NCBI GenBank assembly: GCA_027924645.1
Contig: BSBN01000213.1
Span: forward strand, 35,714,501-35,778,500
Direction of reading: 5' to 3'
DNA length: 64,000 nt
Source: Cunninghamia lanceolata
Taxonomy: Eukaryota; Streptophyta; Pinopsida; Cupressales; Cupressaceae
Below the pieces are notes generated by a model, which was given only the letters and a program-made list of their open reading frames with translations, did no database searches and was not told the origin of the DNA. The position numbers and the translations under genes are program-made. Below are positions 1-9,795 of the stretch, one piece after another (position 1 is the stretch's first letter; every line of letters begins with the position of its first letter).

Positions 1-465
1 TATATCTCTACCACAAACTCGGCCCTAGGGGCCCTGCTAGCACAAAATGATGAATCAGGAAAGGAGCATGCAATTTATTACATTAGTAGAACCTTGGTGG
101 GATATGAGCTCAATTATTCACCAATGGAAAGGGCTTGTTTAGCAGTAGTGTTCACCTCCCAAAAGTTGCAGCATTACATGCTGAACCAACATACAAATCT
201 GATAGCAAAGATTGATCCCTTGAAATATCTACTAGCAAAAGCAGCTCTCACAGGCAGACTAGCTAAGTGGGTCATGATCCTTAGTGAGTTCGATATTGAG
301 TACACGGATCGTAAAGCAATCAAAGGACAAGCCCTCGCGGATCAACTAGCAGAAGCACCTATGAAAGATACACATCCTATGGTAGCAGACTTTCCTGATG
401 AAAATCTCTTCACTCTTGCTAACTCCATAATGTGGAAGTTGTATTTTGATGGTTCTTACACATAG
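1..465 (+). pseudogene. Ty3 pol fragment: end of reverse transcriptase and first RNase H
   Basis: The reading frame is open from base 1 to a TAG at 463-465. It holds the usual Ty3 RNase H landmarks: an AIYYISRTL strand, then the YSPMERACLAVVF helix with its catalytic-type glutamate, then the LLAKAALTGRLAKWVMIL region and an EYTDRKAIKGQALADQLAE tail. This domain removes the RNA strand from the RNA:DNA hybrid during reverse transcription. The catalytic core of the reverse transcriptase would lie left of the window. The frame continues unshifted into the next domains to 2184, interrupted only by stop codons at 463, 502, 1078, 1243 and 1978, so this pol died by point mutation and not by frameshift. 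Confidence 0.85.
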
Positions 466-900
466 CATGGATCAGGAGCCGGCATCTTATTTGTTACACC
501 TTAGAATGACTACATTCCAAAGTCATATTGGCTTGCATTCCCTTGCACCAAAAACATAGCCGAGTATGAAGCACTCCTTATAGGTCTCAATACAACAGTT
601 CAATGGGACATCACAGAATTACAAGTATATGGAGACTCACAGCTAGTCATTCGCCAAGTCACAGATGAATACCAAACAAAGGATGAAAAGTTGGTCCCCT
701 ACAAGCAACTAGTGGATGCCTACAAACCACACTTTTCTAGCATCACATTTGAGCAAATTCCAAGAGAGCATAACAAAGCTGTGGATTCTATGGCTTCTGT
801 AGGGTCACTGATTGACATGCCTGCAAATACACAGAAGTGTGAATTCTTGATCGAGCAATTGTTGATAGCCGCCGTCGACGTTCCTGTTACTGAAATCATT
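430..900 (+). pseudogene. second (archaeal-type) RNase H of Tat pol
   Basis: This follows the first RNase H in the same frame. It shows a separate acidic set: an LYFDGS strand near 439, the AEYEALLIGL helix near 559, YGDSQLVIRQV near 628, and a final aspartate in HNKAVDSMAS near 772. That order (D, E, D, D) is the RNase HI fold of plant and archaeal type, which Tat/Ogre elements carry in addition to their own RNase H. It presumably helps degrade genomic RNA in the particle. A TAG sits right after the first strand (463) and another at 502; both would fit a former CAG. No frameshift is seen. Confidence 0.8.
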
Positions 901-2184
901 TGCAAACTTGTTGGTCCCAATTCCCCATGGTACGAAGATATCTATGAATACCTCAAGAACAAAACCTTTCCCCCTGACCTATCATCCACCCAACGCAAAA
1001 CCTTTATCTGTCGATCCTCTCGTTACATCATTCTGGGTGATACACTATATCGTCGGAGTCTCGATGGTATCCTCTTATGATGTCTTAATGCGGAAGAAGC
1101 CGAAGCTACCCTACAAGACATACACGAAGGTGTCTATCGCGTACATTCTACCGGTCCTAATCTTGCTAAGAAGATACTTAGAATAGGTTATTACTGGCCT
1201 ACAATAGAGCAAGATGCTGCACAGTTTGCTAAGAAGTGTCTATAATGCCAGCAACATGGAGATTTGATTCATGCACCAGCTCATGAATTACAACCTGTGA
1301 CAACTCCATGGCCTTTTTCCCAATGGGGTCTTGACCTCGTAGGACAAATCCACCCTTCCTCCTCAAATGACCACAAGTTTATCATTACCACCACTAAGTA
1401 TTTCATGAAGTGGGTGGAAGCCATTCCTATGACCTATATCACTGGTAAGCAAATAGCCAAGTTTATCCTAAACTACCTCATATGCCGGTATGGTATTCCC
1501 CAAGCCATTGTCACTGATAATGGGAGACCATTCAAGAACCAAGATGTCCATGCCTTATGCACACAATACAATATCCAACATCGCTTTTCAACTCCCTACT
1601 ATCCGCAGAGTAATGGCCAAGCTGAGGCTTCCAATAAAACCATTCTCAAAATCCTTAAGAAAATAGTCAATGAAGCTGGTCGCGATTGGCACTTGCAATT
1701 CAATCCTTCCCTATGGGCCTACCGCACTAGTATCAGAACACCAATGGGTGCCACACCCTATGCCTTGGTCTTTGGCTCTGAAGCCATCCTACCTATAGAG
1801 GTCGAGCTCCCATCCCTCAGAGTTTCCATGCAGGACCTGATCAGCGGAGACGAGTATCGCACTTCCAGATTAGTTAAGCTTGAACTACTAGATGAGAGGT
1901 GCCTTGCCACACTTAATCATCTCCATGTCTATCAAAACCACCTCCGACGTAATTACAACAAAAAGATCAAAGAAAGATGATTTCAAGTTGGTGATCTTGT
2001 ACTTAAGGAGAATCAGAGAAATCAAGCAGATCGAGAAAAGAAGGGCAAGTTTGAGCCTAACTGGTTAGGTCCCTTCATTGTCACAGCAGCATATGGATCA
2101 AGAGCTTATACTTTAGCTACACCTGATGGCATTCCTCTAGATGAGCCACTTAATAGTGTCCATCTCAAGAAGTTCTATGCCTGA
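901..2184 (+). pseudogene. Ty3/Tat integrase
   Basis: Integrase inserts the finished cDNA into the genome. After a linker, a zinc-binding N-terminal region (HEGVYRVHS ... CLxCQQHGD) is followed by the catalytic core: GLDLVGQIHP (first Asp, near 1335), VTDNGRPF (second Asp, near 1513) and SNGQAEASNK (Glu, near 1624). A C-terminal module with FQVGDLVLKE and GPFIVTAAYGS ends at a TGA at 2182-2184. Internal stops are TGA 1078, TAA 1243 and TGA 1978. The TGA codons stand where Arg (CGA) is usual in the family. The core residues remain legible, so the copy is old but not scrambled. Confidence 0.88.
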
Positions 2185-4607
2185 TCCTCAAAATATTCCA
2201 AAAGAGAAAAAAAAATCCAAAAAAAAAATCTGTCATTTGGTGAAAACCTAGCAAACAGGTGCCTTGGATAAGTACCATAGTGAAAACCTGGCAAACAAGC
2301 GCTATGTGTAGAGTCAGCATCCATCGTCTATTGAGTCTTGTCCACTCCTTGTCCAGTTCACAGTGCACTTTCCATCCATCCATAATAAAACCATTGACCT
2401 TGTTTGCATTTTCATCTCCCTATCTAGCATAGCTTGAAAATTTGTCAATGTCCCTCATCGTCATCCCACATCTTGATCTATGTCTACAGTTAACACTATC
2501 TTGTCCTAGGTCAAAGCTTTCGGTGTCTTCTTTGGCAGTCACCCATACAGTTTCCTCTACCAGAATGGGGGCAACTCTTTCCTTAACTTAGGTCTAGGGG
2601 AGGTTCCTTGTTCGTGGTTTGTAGCGTATACTTCAATCTTTTCTCATTTCCACAGGTAACACCCTTTAACAGACACATCACTCCTACGATTTGTTATCTT
2701 CTCAGCACTTTTCCCACATCATTACACTTACCAGAACTACATATTATCTCTTCTCAGTCTTAAGGTACCTTGATCCCATTGATATGGGTATGTAGGTAGT
2801 CTAGATTATGAAGGAAGTTTCCAGCACTCAGGTACATAAAATTCCCTCTTCTCAACCCTTTTCCCACATCATCACATCAACCAGAACTACATATCATCTC
2901 TTCTCAATCTTAAGGTACCTTGATCCCATGGATATGGGTATGTAGGCAGTTTGGAATATGAAGGAAGTTTCCAATACTCAGGTACATAAGATCCCCTCCT
3001 CTTCATCTTGACCCATCTCATCACTTTGTCCAGAACTACATATTTATCACTTTCATCTTTCATTGTCATGTGCCTTGATCCCATGGATACAGGGTATGTA
3101 GGCAGTCTGGAATACGAAGGATGTATCCAGTACTCAGGCACACACGATCCATCATTCTCCACCCACCCCAATCCATTAGCACTGTCATCCTTCTAGTCTT
3201 CCATTTGTCAAAATCCATTCACCTCAACTTGACTAACTCAAGCAACTAGCTAGCGCATCCTTTCAAAGCAAAAGTCCTTAACAAACTTGAAGCAAAGCAA
3301 CTTCCTTCCAGAGTCTTCTACTGTCCTGCATACTGATTGCCAACATCAGCTAAGTCTCGCTTAACCAAAGCCCTAGATCAACAAGCTTGTCTTCTGCAAA
3401 GTGTTCCATGATCAAGACCAACACACACGTCTCCTGCGACATGTGGCATTTCCTGCAGCAAGATATTGTCTTTTTAGGTAGATAGCACCCTTTAATGGAC
3501 ACAGAGTTCCTACGATAAGGCTGTTATCTTTCCTATCCAATCTATCCTGAGCAACCTTTTTGGCAAGAGAATATGTTGGCTGTATGTTTACTTTGTAAGT
3601 TAGTCAATTTGTGTTATAGTTTATCTTTTGTTCCTTTATCCATTACCTATTCAAGACTACCTTGATTTATCTATAATCTTGGTATGTTGCGATGCAGTAC
3701 GGATTGGGGGCATAGTCATTGCTTTTTTGTGTGCCATGTTTGAGGAATCTTTAGCATCTTTCTTAGCATTCTATTTATCTTGTGTGTGTTACAACCTAGC
3801 ATCTTACATATTTAATACTCTTCTTACATTTGCATGTATTGAAGTTTATTTTATGTTCAAGACTATGGCTTATTCACATGTTCCAACAAGGTTATATTAT
3901 GTCTAAAGGATCTAAGTTCAAACCGCTTGCTTGCAGAGTCAACGTCCATGCACTCGGATATTATTGCACCTTGGTCTTTTATACCTTGGTGGTGAACTAT
4001 CCACGTGCTATATCAAAAATAAGGATTGCTCTTTATATACAAATGTGAAACCATTGCAATAAGCCCATCTTTCATCCATTCCCACAAACCTTTATATCAT
4101 TTTCATGGCAGTAATTGATCAACAGTCTCTGTCTCCCATCTCCTCCTATTCTCCTCTCTGGTGCATATCTGCAAAACCCACATGTTAGATATCACTAGTC
4201 ATCACATCTATAGCATCGTACATCTCTATCGTCATACATCTATAAGCATCATATAAGCAACATATGTCATCACCTGAATCCAGAATCATACATACATATC
4301 ATCACATCCATGACATCAAGAAATGCATACACAAAAGCATGAACAACAGTGAGCCGAATAGATCATCATATATATCATGTAATGGTCATCATAATACAAA
4401 ATGTCTATGTCTACATCAATAATACAAAATGTGTATACATCCAAATATGCATCAAAATAGTACATCAAGGCTATCAAGAGCCCGCAAAATATACATCAGA
4501 ATGCACACAGGCATCTGTCCAAAATGATACAAATGGTACAATGTACAAGTGTCCATCGTGATACAAGTATGGTACAAATGTGATACAAATATACAAATGT
4601 GGATGCC
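2185..4607. other. non-coding 3' tail of element A
   Basis: No coding sequence is convincing here. The first 130 bases repeat a GGTGAAAACCT.GCAAACA motif twice (near 2239 and 2279). A longer motif (CACCCTTTAA .. ACACA .. TCCTACGAT .. GTTATCTT) occurs near 2660 and again near 3487. The 150-bp tandem repeat listed separately lies between them. From about 4200 to 4600 the DNA is rich in ATCA/ATAC steps (cataca, catcatat), low-complexity sequence with short weak repeats. Tat elements are known for long repeat-bearing tails between integrase and the 3' LTR. Confidence 0.6.
2706..3165 (+). repeat. 150-bp tandem repeat, three copies
   Basis: The motif CCAGAACTACATAT begins at 2731, 2881 and 3030, giving a period of about 150 and 149. 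Each unit continues through a GTACCTTGATCCCA-like stretch, GGGTATGTAGGCAG and a GAAGGAAGTTTCCA-like stretch to an ACTCAGG.ACA end. Copies 1 and 2 are closest; copy 3 is more diverged. The GGGTATGTAGGCAG core resembles a short motif that recurs in the tails of Tat/Ogre elements (from memory, not searched). Confidence 0.85.
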
Positions 4608-6614
4608 CTAGTGGGTAGAGCTACCCTCCTGCTGTGACCCCTGTCCTCCCCTTGTGCTCAGTGGAGGTCCCCCTACTACTCCTCCTCCTCCCCCTGGTGG
4701 TAAAAATGGTCCTCTAACTGAAGACACTAATTGCCCTGTCCTCCGGGATCCGGATGCGCCTGACCTGCTCCTCTCTCTATAACTCGATGCCTGCTGAGCT
4801 ACTGGCACCGCACCCACATACAAACCCCTGTAGTACTCTACCTCCCTACCGGCTGATACTATCTCTCCCTGCACCCTGACGAGCTCGCTGTATAGAGTCC
4901 TCTGATCCGCACCCAGTGCACGGCATGCCTCATCTCTCTCCCGCCTCACTCTCAACAGTGTGGCCTCTGCTGTCAACCGCAGCTGTACCTCTGTGTCTCT
5001 CTCCCTCTTGGCCTGTGCTAGCTGCTCGGCATCTGCGGCTGGTGCAGCTGACGGCTACACCTATGCCTGTGCCTGTACCTAGGCCTGTAGCTATGTGTAT
5101 GCCTGTACCTGGGCCTGTAGCTGTGCTTGTACCTATGCCAGGGCTATCTATGCTGCTAAGGCTACCTGTGTCTGTGTCTGGGCTGTGGCCTCAGCCTATC
5201 TCACCTCGGCCCACGCTGCATCCCTATCCCTCCTCAAGCGCATCATCCGGAGCTCTAGTCAAATCCGTCAGGCTATCTCCTCCTACAGCAGTCGCTCAGC
5301 TCTCTACAAATCAGTCTCTACGACCGGACCCACTGCCTCCGCCATCTCCACATTGGCCTGCTAGCTGCTGCCCTCTCCACCTGCCTACTGCCTGGCTACT
5401 CGGGCCTGTCGTCTCATCCTAGCCTCCCCACTGAGGACTAGTACCTCCCCCACTACCCCCGCTACACCTAGTGTAGTCAATCTAATCGGCCTGTGTATCT
5501 GCCAATACTGGTCATACTCTGGCAGCATCCCTGGGTCTGCCAGCCCTGTGTCCTAGTCCCATCTCATGGGGACAAGTCCCTGTACCTCTGCTAAAGCTGT
5601 CGCCACTGGCATCTCTGCATCCCAGTCTCCAACCTCTCTCCGTGTTTGGGCATGTGTCGCCTCCCCCACGGGTAGTCCCTGCGGTAATTCGAACTGCCTA
5701 AGTACCCGCTCTGGTAGGTACCTCTCTATCATATCTGTCCGTCTCCTGAACAGATACCGTGCCTGTCTACAATACATAAGCTGCTCGTGCTCATCCTCCC
5801 ACTCCTCGCAGAGTAGCCAGGGCCTCCACACAAACAGGTCCATCTCATCGATTTGCCGCCTCCAGTGGCTCACAGACCCCATCCTCCGGTGTGTAATCAC
5901 CCCATCATATAAGAATGCATAGGGCTCGCCTCTATCCTGATGGCGTTGTGCCATGGGTCGGATCATTGGAATATGCTCCCACGCCCATACCTATAATCAG
6001 GTCACCCCTACTGAGAGGCTCCTGCCTCTCCTGTACATGCAATGGTGCATGTCATGATACAACTGTCCCAACACACAGGGGCCCCATGCATACTGTCTGC
6101 CATGTGTGAACATCCCTGATAGCACAGTACCCCAGCCAACTGATAATCCCCTGGACCTCCTATTAGGACACAAGAAGCCGCCAATAAGTGACGCAGCTAT
6201 CCATCTAATCCTGTCGCAGAGTCTCAGGACGTCTACCCATCGAATCTCCCCGTCATCTATCCAAAGGTCATTTGTGCAGAAGACCTCCACCAAGCCTGCC
6301 TCGCCCCGTGCCAGGTCAAAGTCCAGTATATCACCATCAATCTGAATCCGCAGGATCTGGTACACGTCCTCTAGTATCACTGTCGCCTCCCCCGTCAGAA
6401 AGTGAAAAGATGAGGTCTCACTATGGTATCGCTCCACAACTGCTGTCACTAGGGCAAGATTCACCCTAATGTGTGTCAACTGGGCCACGTACCACAATCC
6501 GGTGTGCTCCAAGAATGCGTCCTCCTCCCAGGTCAGTTGTACAACCTCCTGCGCTATCAGATGGTGTTGCTCCCGCGACATCAGTGGTGGCAGAATTCTC
6601 TGCATCCATAACAA
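4608..6614 (-). pseudogene. plant mobile domain (PMD) gene carried antisense in element A
   Basis: One reading frame of about 669 codons runs from an ATG at 6614 to a TAA at 4608. Residues 1-330 match the aminotransferase-like plant mobile domain (the family of Arabidopsis MAIN/MAIL1): an EDAFLEHTGLW start, FHFLTGEATVILEDVYQIL, a central SLIGGFL helix, and VWAWEHIPM followed by RP. The second half is Gln/Glu/Arg-rich and looks coiled-coil, and the end is Gly/Ser/Pro-rich. PMD proteins act in silencing and genome stability in host plants, and PMD copies also travel in transposons. By hand I count 16 in-frame stops: TGA at 5997, TAG at 5991 and 5553, and thirteen between 5387 and about 5045. 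Thirteen are TAG, three TGA, none TAA. No frameshift was found. It lies opposite to pol between integrase and the 3' LTR. Confidence 0.8.
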
Positions 6615-7666
6615 CTCACTTGTCAGTTTTTCATTACCAAATCCCTCACATCCTATCTACCCATGGGCTATGCTATGTAACCCCCAACCATCCCTTTCTC
6701 CTCTTGTCACCTAGAATAGGCATCCTTATTCTCAACCCCCCATTCTACTGAACCCCTAATTTTCTTCTACTTAACCAAAAGCGCTTTGTTCTATACAAAA
6801 GCGTTGTCCCTCCCTGCCAACCGCGCCATACTATCTATCTAGACACGCTACGTTTTCTCTGCCAAGTGCACCTAGTTTTTAACATGTGCGCCTCACTATG
6901 CTACCAACTGCGCCGTTCTGTACTGCCAGATGCGCCACGATTTTTCCACTTCCCCACCAATTGTGCTAGCCTATGCTACCAAGTGCGCTATACCACTATA
7001 CCAAACATGCTGTGGCATTTTGCCAACCGTGCTATGGCACTAATCCAAAACACCAAAAGCGCGTTGCTTTTACCAACTGCGCTACACCTGCCTACCATAT
7101 GCGCTGCGGCGCGCCAAAAGCACTCTACGCGACTACCAAACGTGCCGCACAACCCTACAGCACTTTTGGTTGACATGCAAACTCTCCCTCAACCTAGCCC
7201 TAATCTACCCTCCAACAACAAATTCAAAGGGTGTTTTCAACCACTTACTGCTGCCAAAGCTCCTGCTGGTCTCCTGTACATTCGCACGAGCTCCGCCCGA
7301 TGCCTGTGCGCTGGAGTCGGCATCTCTCCTCGCTGTCAGCTCCTTCCACTCAACTCTCTCCCACTAGTTTGGAGGCTCTAAATTTAGAAACTCCTAGGGT
7401 GCAAATGAGGATTGTGGTCCCCATGGGACCTATTTATAGCATCCCTCCCTCATGTTTTCTTCTCTTCCCACCCCTTTCTACTTTTTCTCCTACTTGGTCG
7501 CGCATTCTTCTAGTCAAGCATCAACACAGTTCTTTTGTCGCTTCCCTATCTTCCCGCTTGAGGGGGCATATGTTGGGGCAACTACCTACACTAGGGAAAC
7601 AATAAATTGTATCACCTCTTCAACAATTATTTTCTTTGACGCAACGCTACAAGCTGCATTGCATCA
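6615..7666. other. intergenic region between PMD start and the polypurine tract
   Basis: Apart from the GCGC-core repeat no feature stands out. Short open frames on the + strand here are not supported by any motif. If the antisense PMD gene had its own promoter, this is where it would be, but I see no clear TATA box on the minus strand close to 6614. Confidence 0.4.
6770..7165 (-). repeat. degenerate short repeat with GCGC cores, upstream of the PMD gene
   Basis: A core close to CCAA.TGCGC or CCAAAAGCGC recurs roughly every 25-35 bases (near 6776, 6800, 6820, 6863, 6888, 6907, 6930, 6958, 6979, 7026, 7056, 7075, 7118 and 7137). The copies are too diverged for a clean unit. Placed just upstream of the antisense PMD ORF start, it could be its promoter region or simply another tail repeat of the element. 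Confidence 0.5.
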
Positions 7667-7679
7667 AAGAGGGGCAAAA
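7667..7679 (+). promoter_or_regulatory. polypurine tract of element A
   Basis: AAGAGGGGCAAAA lies directly against the TG that starts the 3' LTR. A polypurine tract primes plus-strand DNA synthesis, and its position fixes the orientation of the element as +. Confidence 0.85.
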
Positions 7680-7747
7680 TGTAGACACTCTAAAATGACC
7701 GTGTCGTCAAATCACTTGCATTTCATAATTTGTCTAATCACCTGCAT

Positions 7748-8275
7748 TTCAACGTTAATTAAATAATCTAATTATTTAATTAATTTCACCAGATTCTTCT
7801 AAATCACATACTTTCGACATTAATTAAATAAATTTTCTTTATTTAATTAATTAAATTAAATTCCTCTGTTATTCTTCCAAAATTAAATAATTTTAATTAT
7901 TTAATCAAGTCATTATCCTTTTTCAAAATTTAAGTCTACGTTAATTAAATAAATCTACTTATTTAATTAATTCATCACAATTCTATCTTATTTACAATTA
8001 AATAATTTACATTATTTAATTAAATCAATTGTTCTTCTAAATTTAAATAAATCATGCAAATTTATTTAAATTATCTCAATCCTCTAAAAATAAATAAAAT
8101 CAAATATTTTATTTATAATCTTCTGTTTTTCCAAAATCATGTACAAACAATTAAATAAATGTATTTATTTAATTTTCTTTCAAATCTTCTAAATTAAATA
8201 ATTCCAATTATTTAATTATTTCTTCCAATAATATCTTCTCCAAATTTAAATAAATCAATTATTTATTTAAGTTGC
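7748..8275. repeat. array of about ten AT-rich hairpins in the LTR
   Basis: Near-perfect palindromes of the type AATTAAATAA-(2-9 nt)-TTATTTAATT follow one another at 45-65-base steps (near 7755, 7822, 7880, 7940, 7997, 8042, 8088, 8148, 8190 and 8240), separated by short TCTTCTAAAT-like spacers. Each would fold into a stem of roughly 10-14 base pairs. They occupy the U3 region upstream of the TATA box. Confidence 0.85.
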
Positions 8276-8562
8276 TTTTTCTTCTAAATTTGAGTTATCT
8301 CTAATATAACTCAAGCTTTCTATATTTAATAAAGCAAGGTATCTTCTAATTCTCATGCAAATCTCTTCTTCTTGTTTAAATCACTTAACTAATCATTACA
8401 TTCTGTTAATTGCTTTAACTCATTCTTCTATTCTTGATAACTCCTCTCATGCAAAAGAAAGCAAGACACATGTCTTCTTCTCATTCGTTGCACGTTCCTC
8501 AACTATTCTCCTCCGTTGATTCTTCTGAATTATCTGGACTGTTGATAGATTTTCCTTGAAAT

Positions 8563-8570
8563 CTATATAA
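8563..8570 (+). promoter_or_regulatory. TATA box in LTR of element A
   Basis: CTATATAA followed by ACCCCCCTCATC is the best core-promoter candidate in the LTR and would set transcription start near 8595. It lies some 290 bases past the hairpin array. Confidence 0.6.
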
Positions 8571-9795
8571 ACCCCCCTCATCTCCTTCATTGAGCCTCTC
8601 TCTTCGATCATATTCTTAGGCATACTTAACAGAGCTTTGAGCATACAAAACGCGTCGATTGAGCAACCTTACAATCTCTTAACATTGATCTTTGAGCACA
8701 TTGAGCACACTACTTGCTTGTTGCAGCTATGGTTTCACAACTTGATTGAGCAATCTACACTTCTCCAAAAAGGGAACAATACAAGTTTTGGTAAGAGCTT
8801 TCATTTTGTCTTTGATTTTATGATAATGGCTTTTACTTAGATTGGTTCACTTTATGTGATTGGTTTTTGGTTTTATTAGTTTAATTTAAATTGATTTTTC
8901 CTCATACATAGGTTCACTAGTTTGTGAACTGGTCGATGAAGCAATAAGCATTTCACATTTTCCCTTTTGTATCCCTCATTGGCATGTTTTGCCTTACTCA
9001 AACTCGATCTATATGTATGTTCTCTTTATCAGTAAGTTTTATTATTCACAAACTTCCCTACCCACTGATAACATTTCTTTATAAGCCTTGGCTCATAAAT
9101 CCATGTTGTTGCTAACAAAGAAAGATCATCTAAGTTTTATCAGAGATTTCTCTAGTTCTCAAACTTTTGAGTTTTCCGGTAAGTGTACTTGCCGATAAAG
9201 TTTGTCCTTTGAGTTCACAAGATTGTATTTCTTCTGATAAAAAAAAAATTTAAGTGCAAATGTTTTGGTATTTTTGTGGTTTGTGAACTTTAAGTTTACT
9301 GATGATTTTGTTTGCCGATGGGTTATGCTGCCAATGGAAACTGAATACCTAATTTGAAACCCTTCCAATTAAAGATCGGTGAAGGATTTGATTTGTAAAC
9401 TAGTGAGTTTGCCGATAAGCGAGTTCACCGATGAGACTTTTCGCTTAAGAGAATCACTCATTTCCAAAGTTAGCTTCTATTGAAGAATTTGAAGGATATG
9501 AATCCTGTCGATGTTGTGATGGTGTTAGTAGTATTTATTGTGGAGGCACATTAACTGTATAGAAATTACACCCTAATATATAGGTTTATGCAGAGGGTTT
9601 GGAGTTTATTTTCATGCATTGTTTGGAACCCGATTTTCTCACTGAGAACAAAACTGTGCCACCGTGGTTAGTTCAAACTCACTCCATTGACAGCTGCAAC
9701 AAATAGAGGCGAGTCCTATATAAATACTTCATATAATTCAAATATTGTTTGCTTTGAAGTGTTGTCTAGGATATATTGTACATCGTTAGGTTTTC

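Larger units (their letters stand above)
1..9692 (+). mobile_element. Tat-lineage Ty3/Gypsy retrotransposon, 3' portion (element A)
   Basis: The window opens inside the RNase H region of pol. In order follow a second RNase H, integrase, a long non-coding tail with tandem repeats, an antisense plant-mobile-domain gene, a polypurine tract and a 3' LTR beginning TGTAGACACT. Two RNase H domains plus a long 3' tail with extra genes are known marks of the Tat/Ogre branch. Gag, protease, most of the reverse transcriptase and the 5' LTR lie outside the window. The right end is my guess (a CA at 9691-9692); without the 5' LTR or the matching target duplication it cannot be fixed. Confidence 0.8.
7680..9692 (+). 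repeat. 3' LTR of element A
   Basis: The LTR starts TGTAGACACTC immediately after the polypurine tract. It contains the AT-hairpin array (7748-8275), a TATA box at 8563 and, downstream, several CCGAT-bearing stretches (near 9179, 9193, 9318, 9414 and 9428). The end is uncertain: I place it at a CA at 9691-9692, but an earlier end is possible because the 5' partner is not in the window. Confidence 0.55.

Noticed and set aside
4916..6751. Several + strand open frames of 80-170 codons (for example 4916-5422, 5566-5922)
   Set aside because: They are shadows of the antisense PMD gene: GC-richer DNA with few stops, Pro/Ser/Cys-rich products and no motif.
6866..7605. + strand open frames up to 171 codons between the PMD gene and the LTR
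   Set aside because: They run through the GCGC-core repeat; composition explains the openness and no domain is visible.
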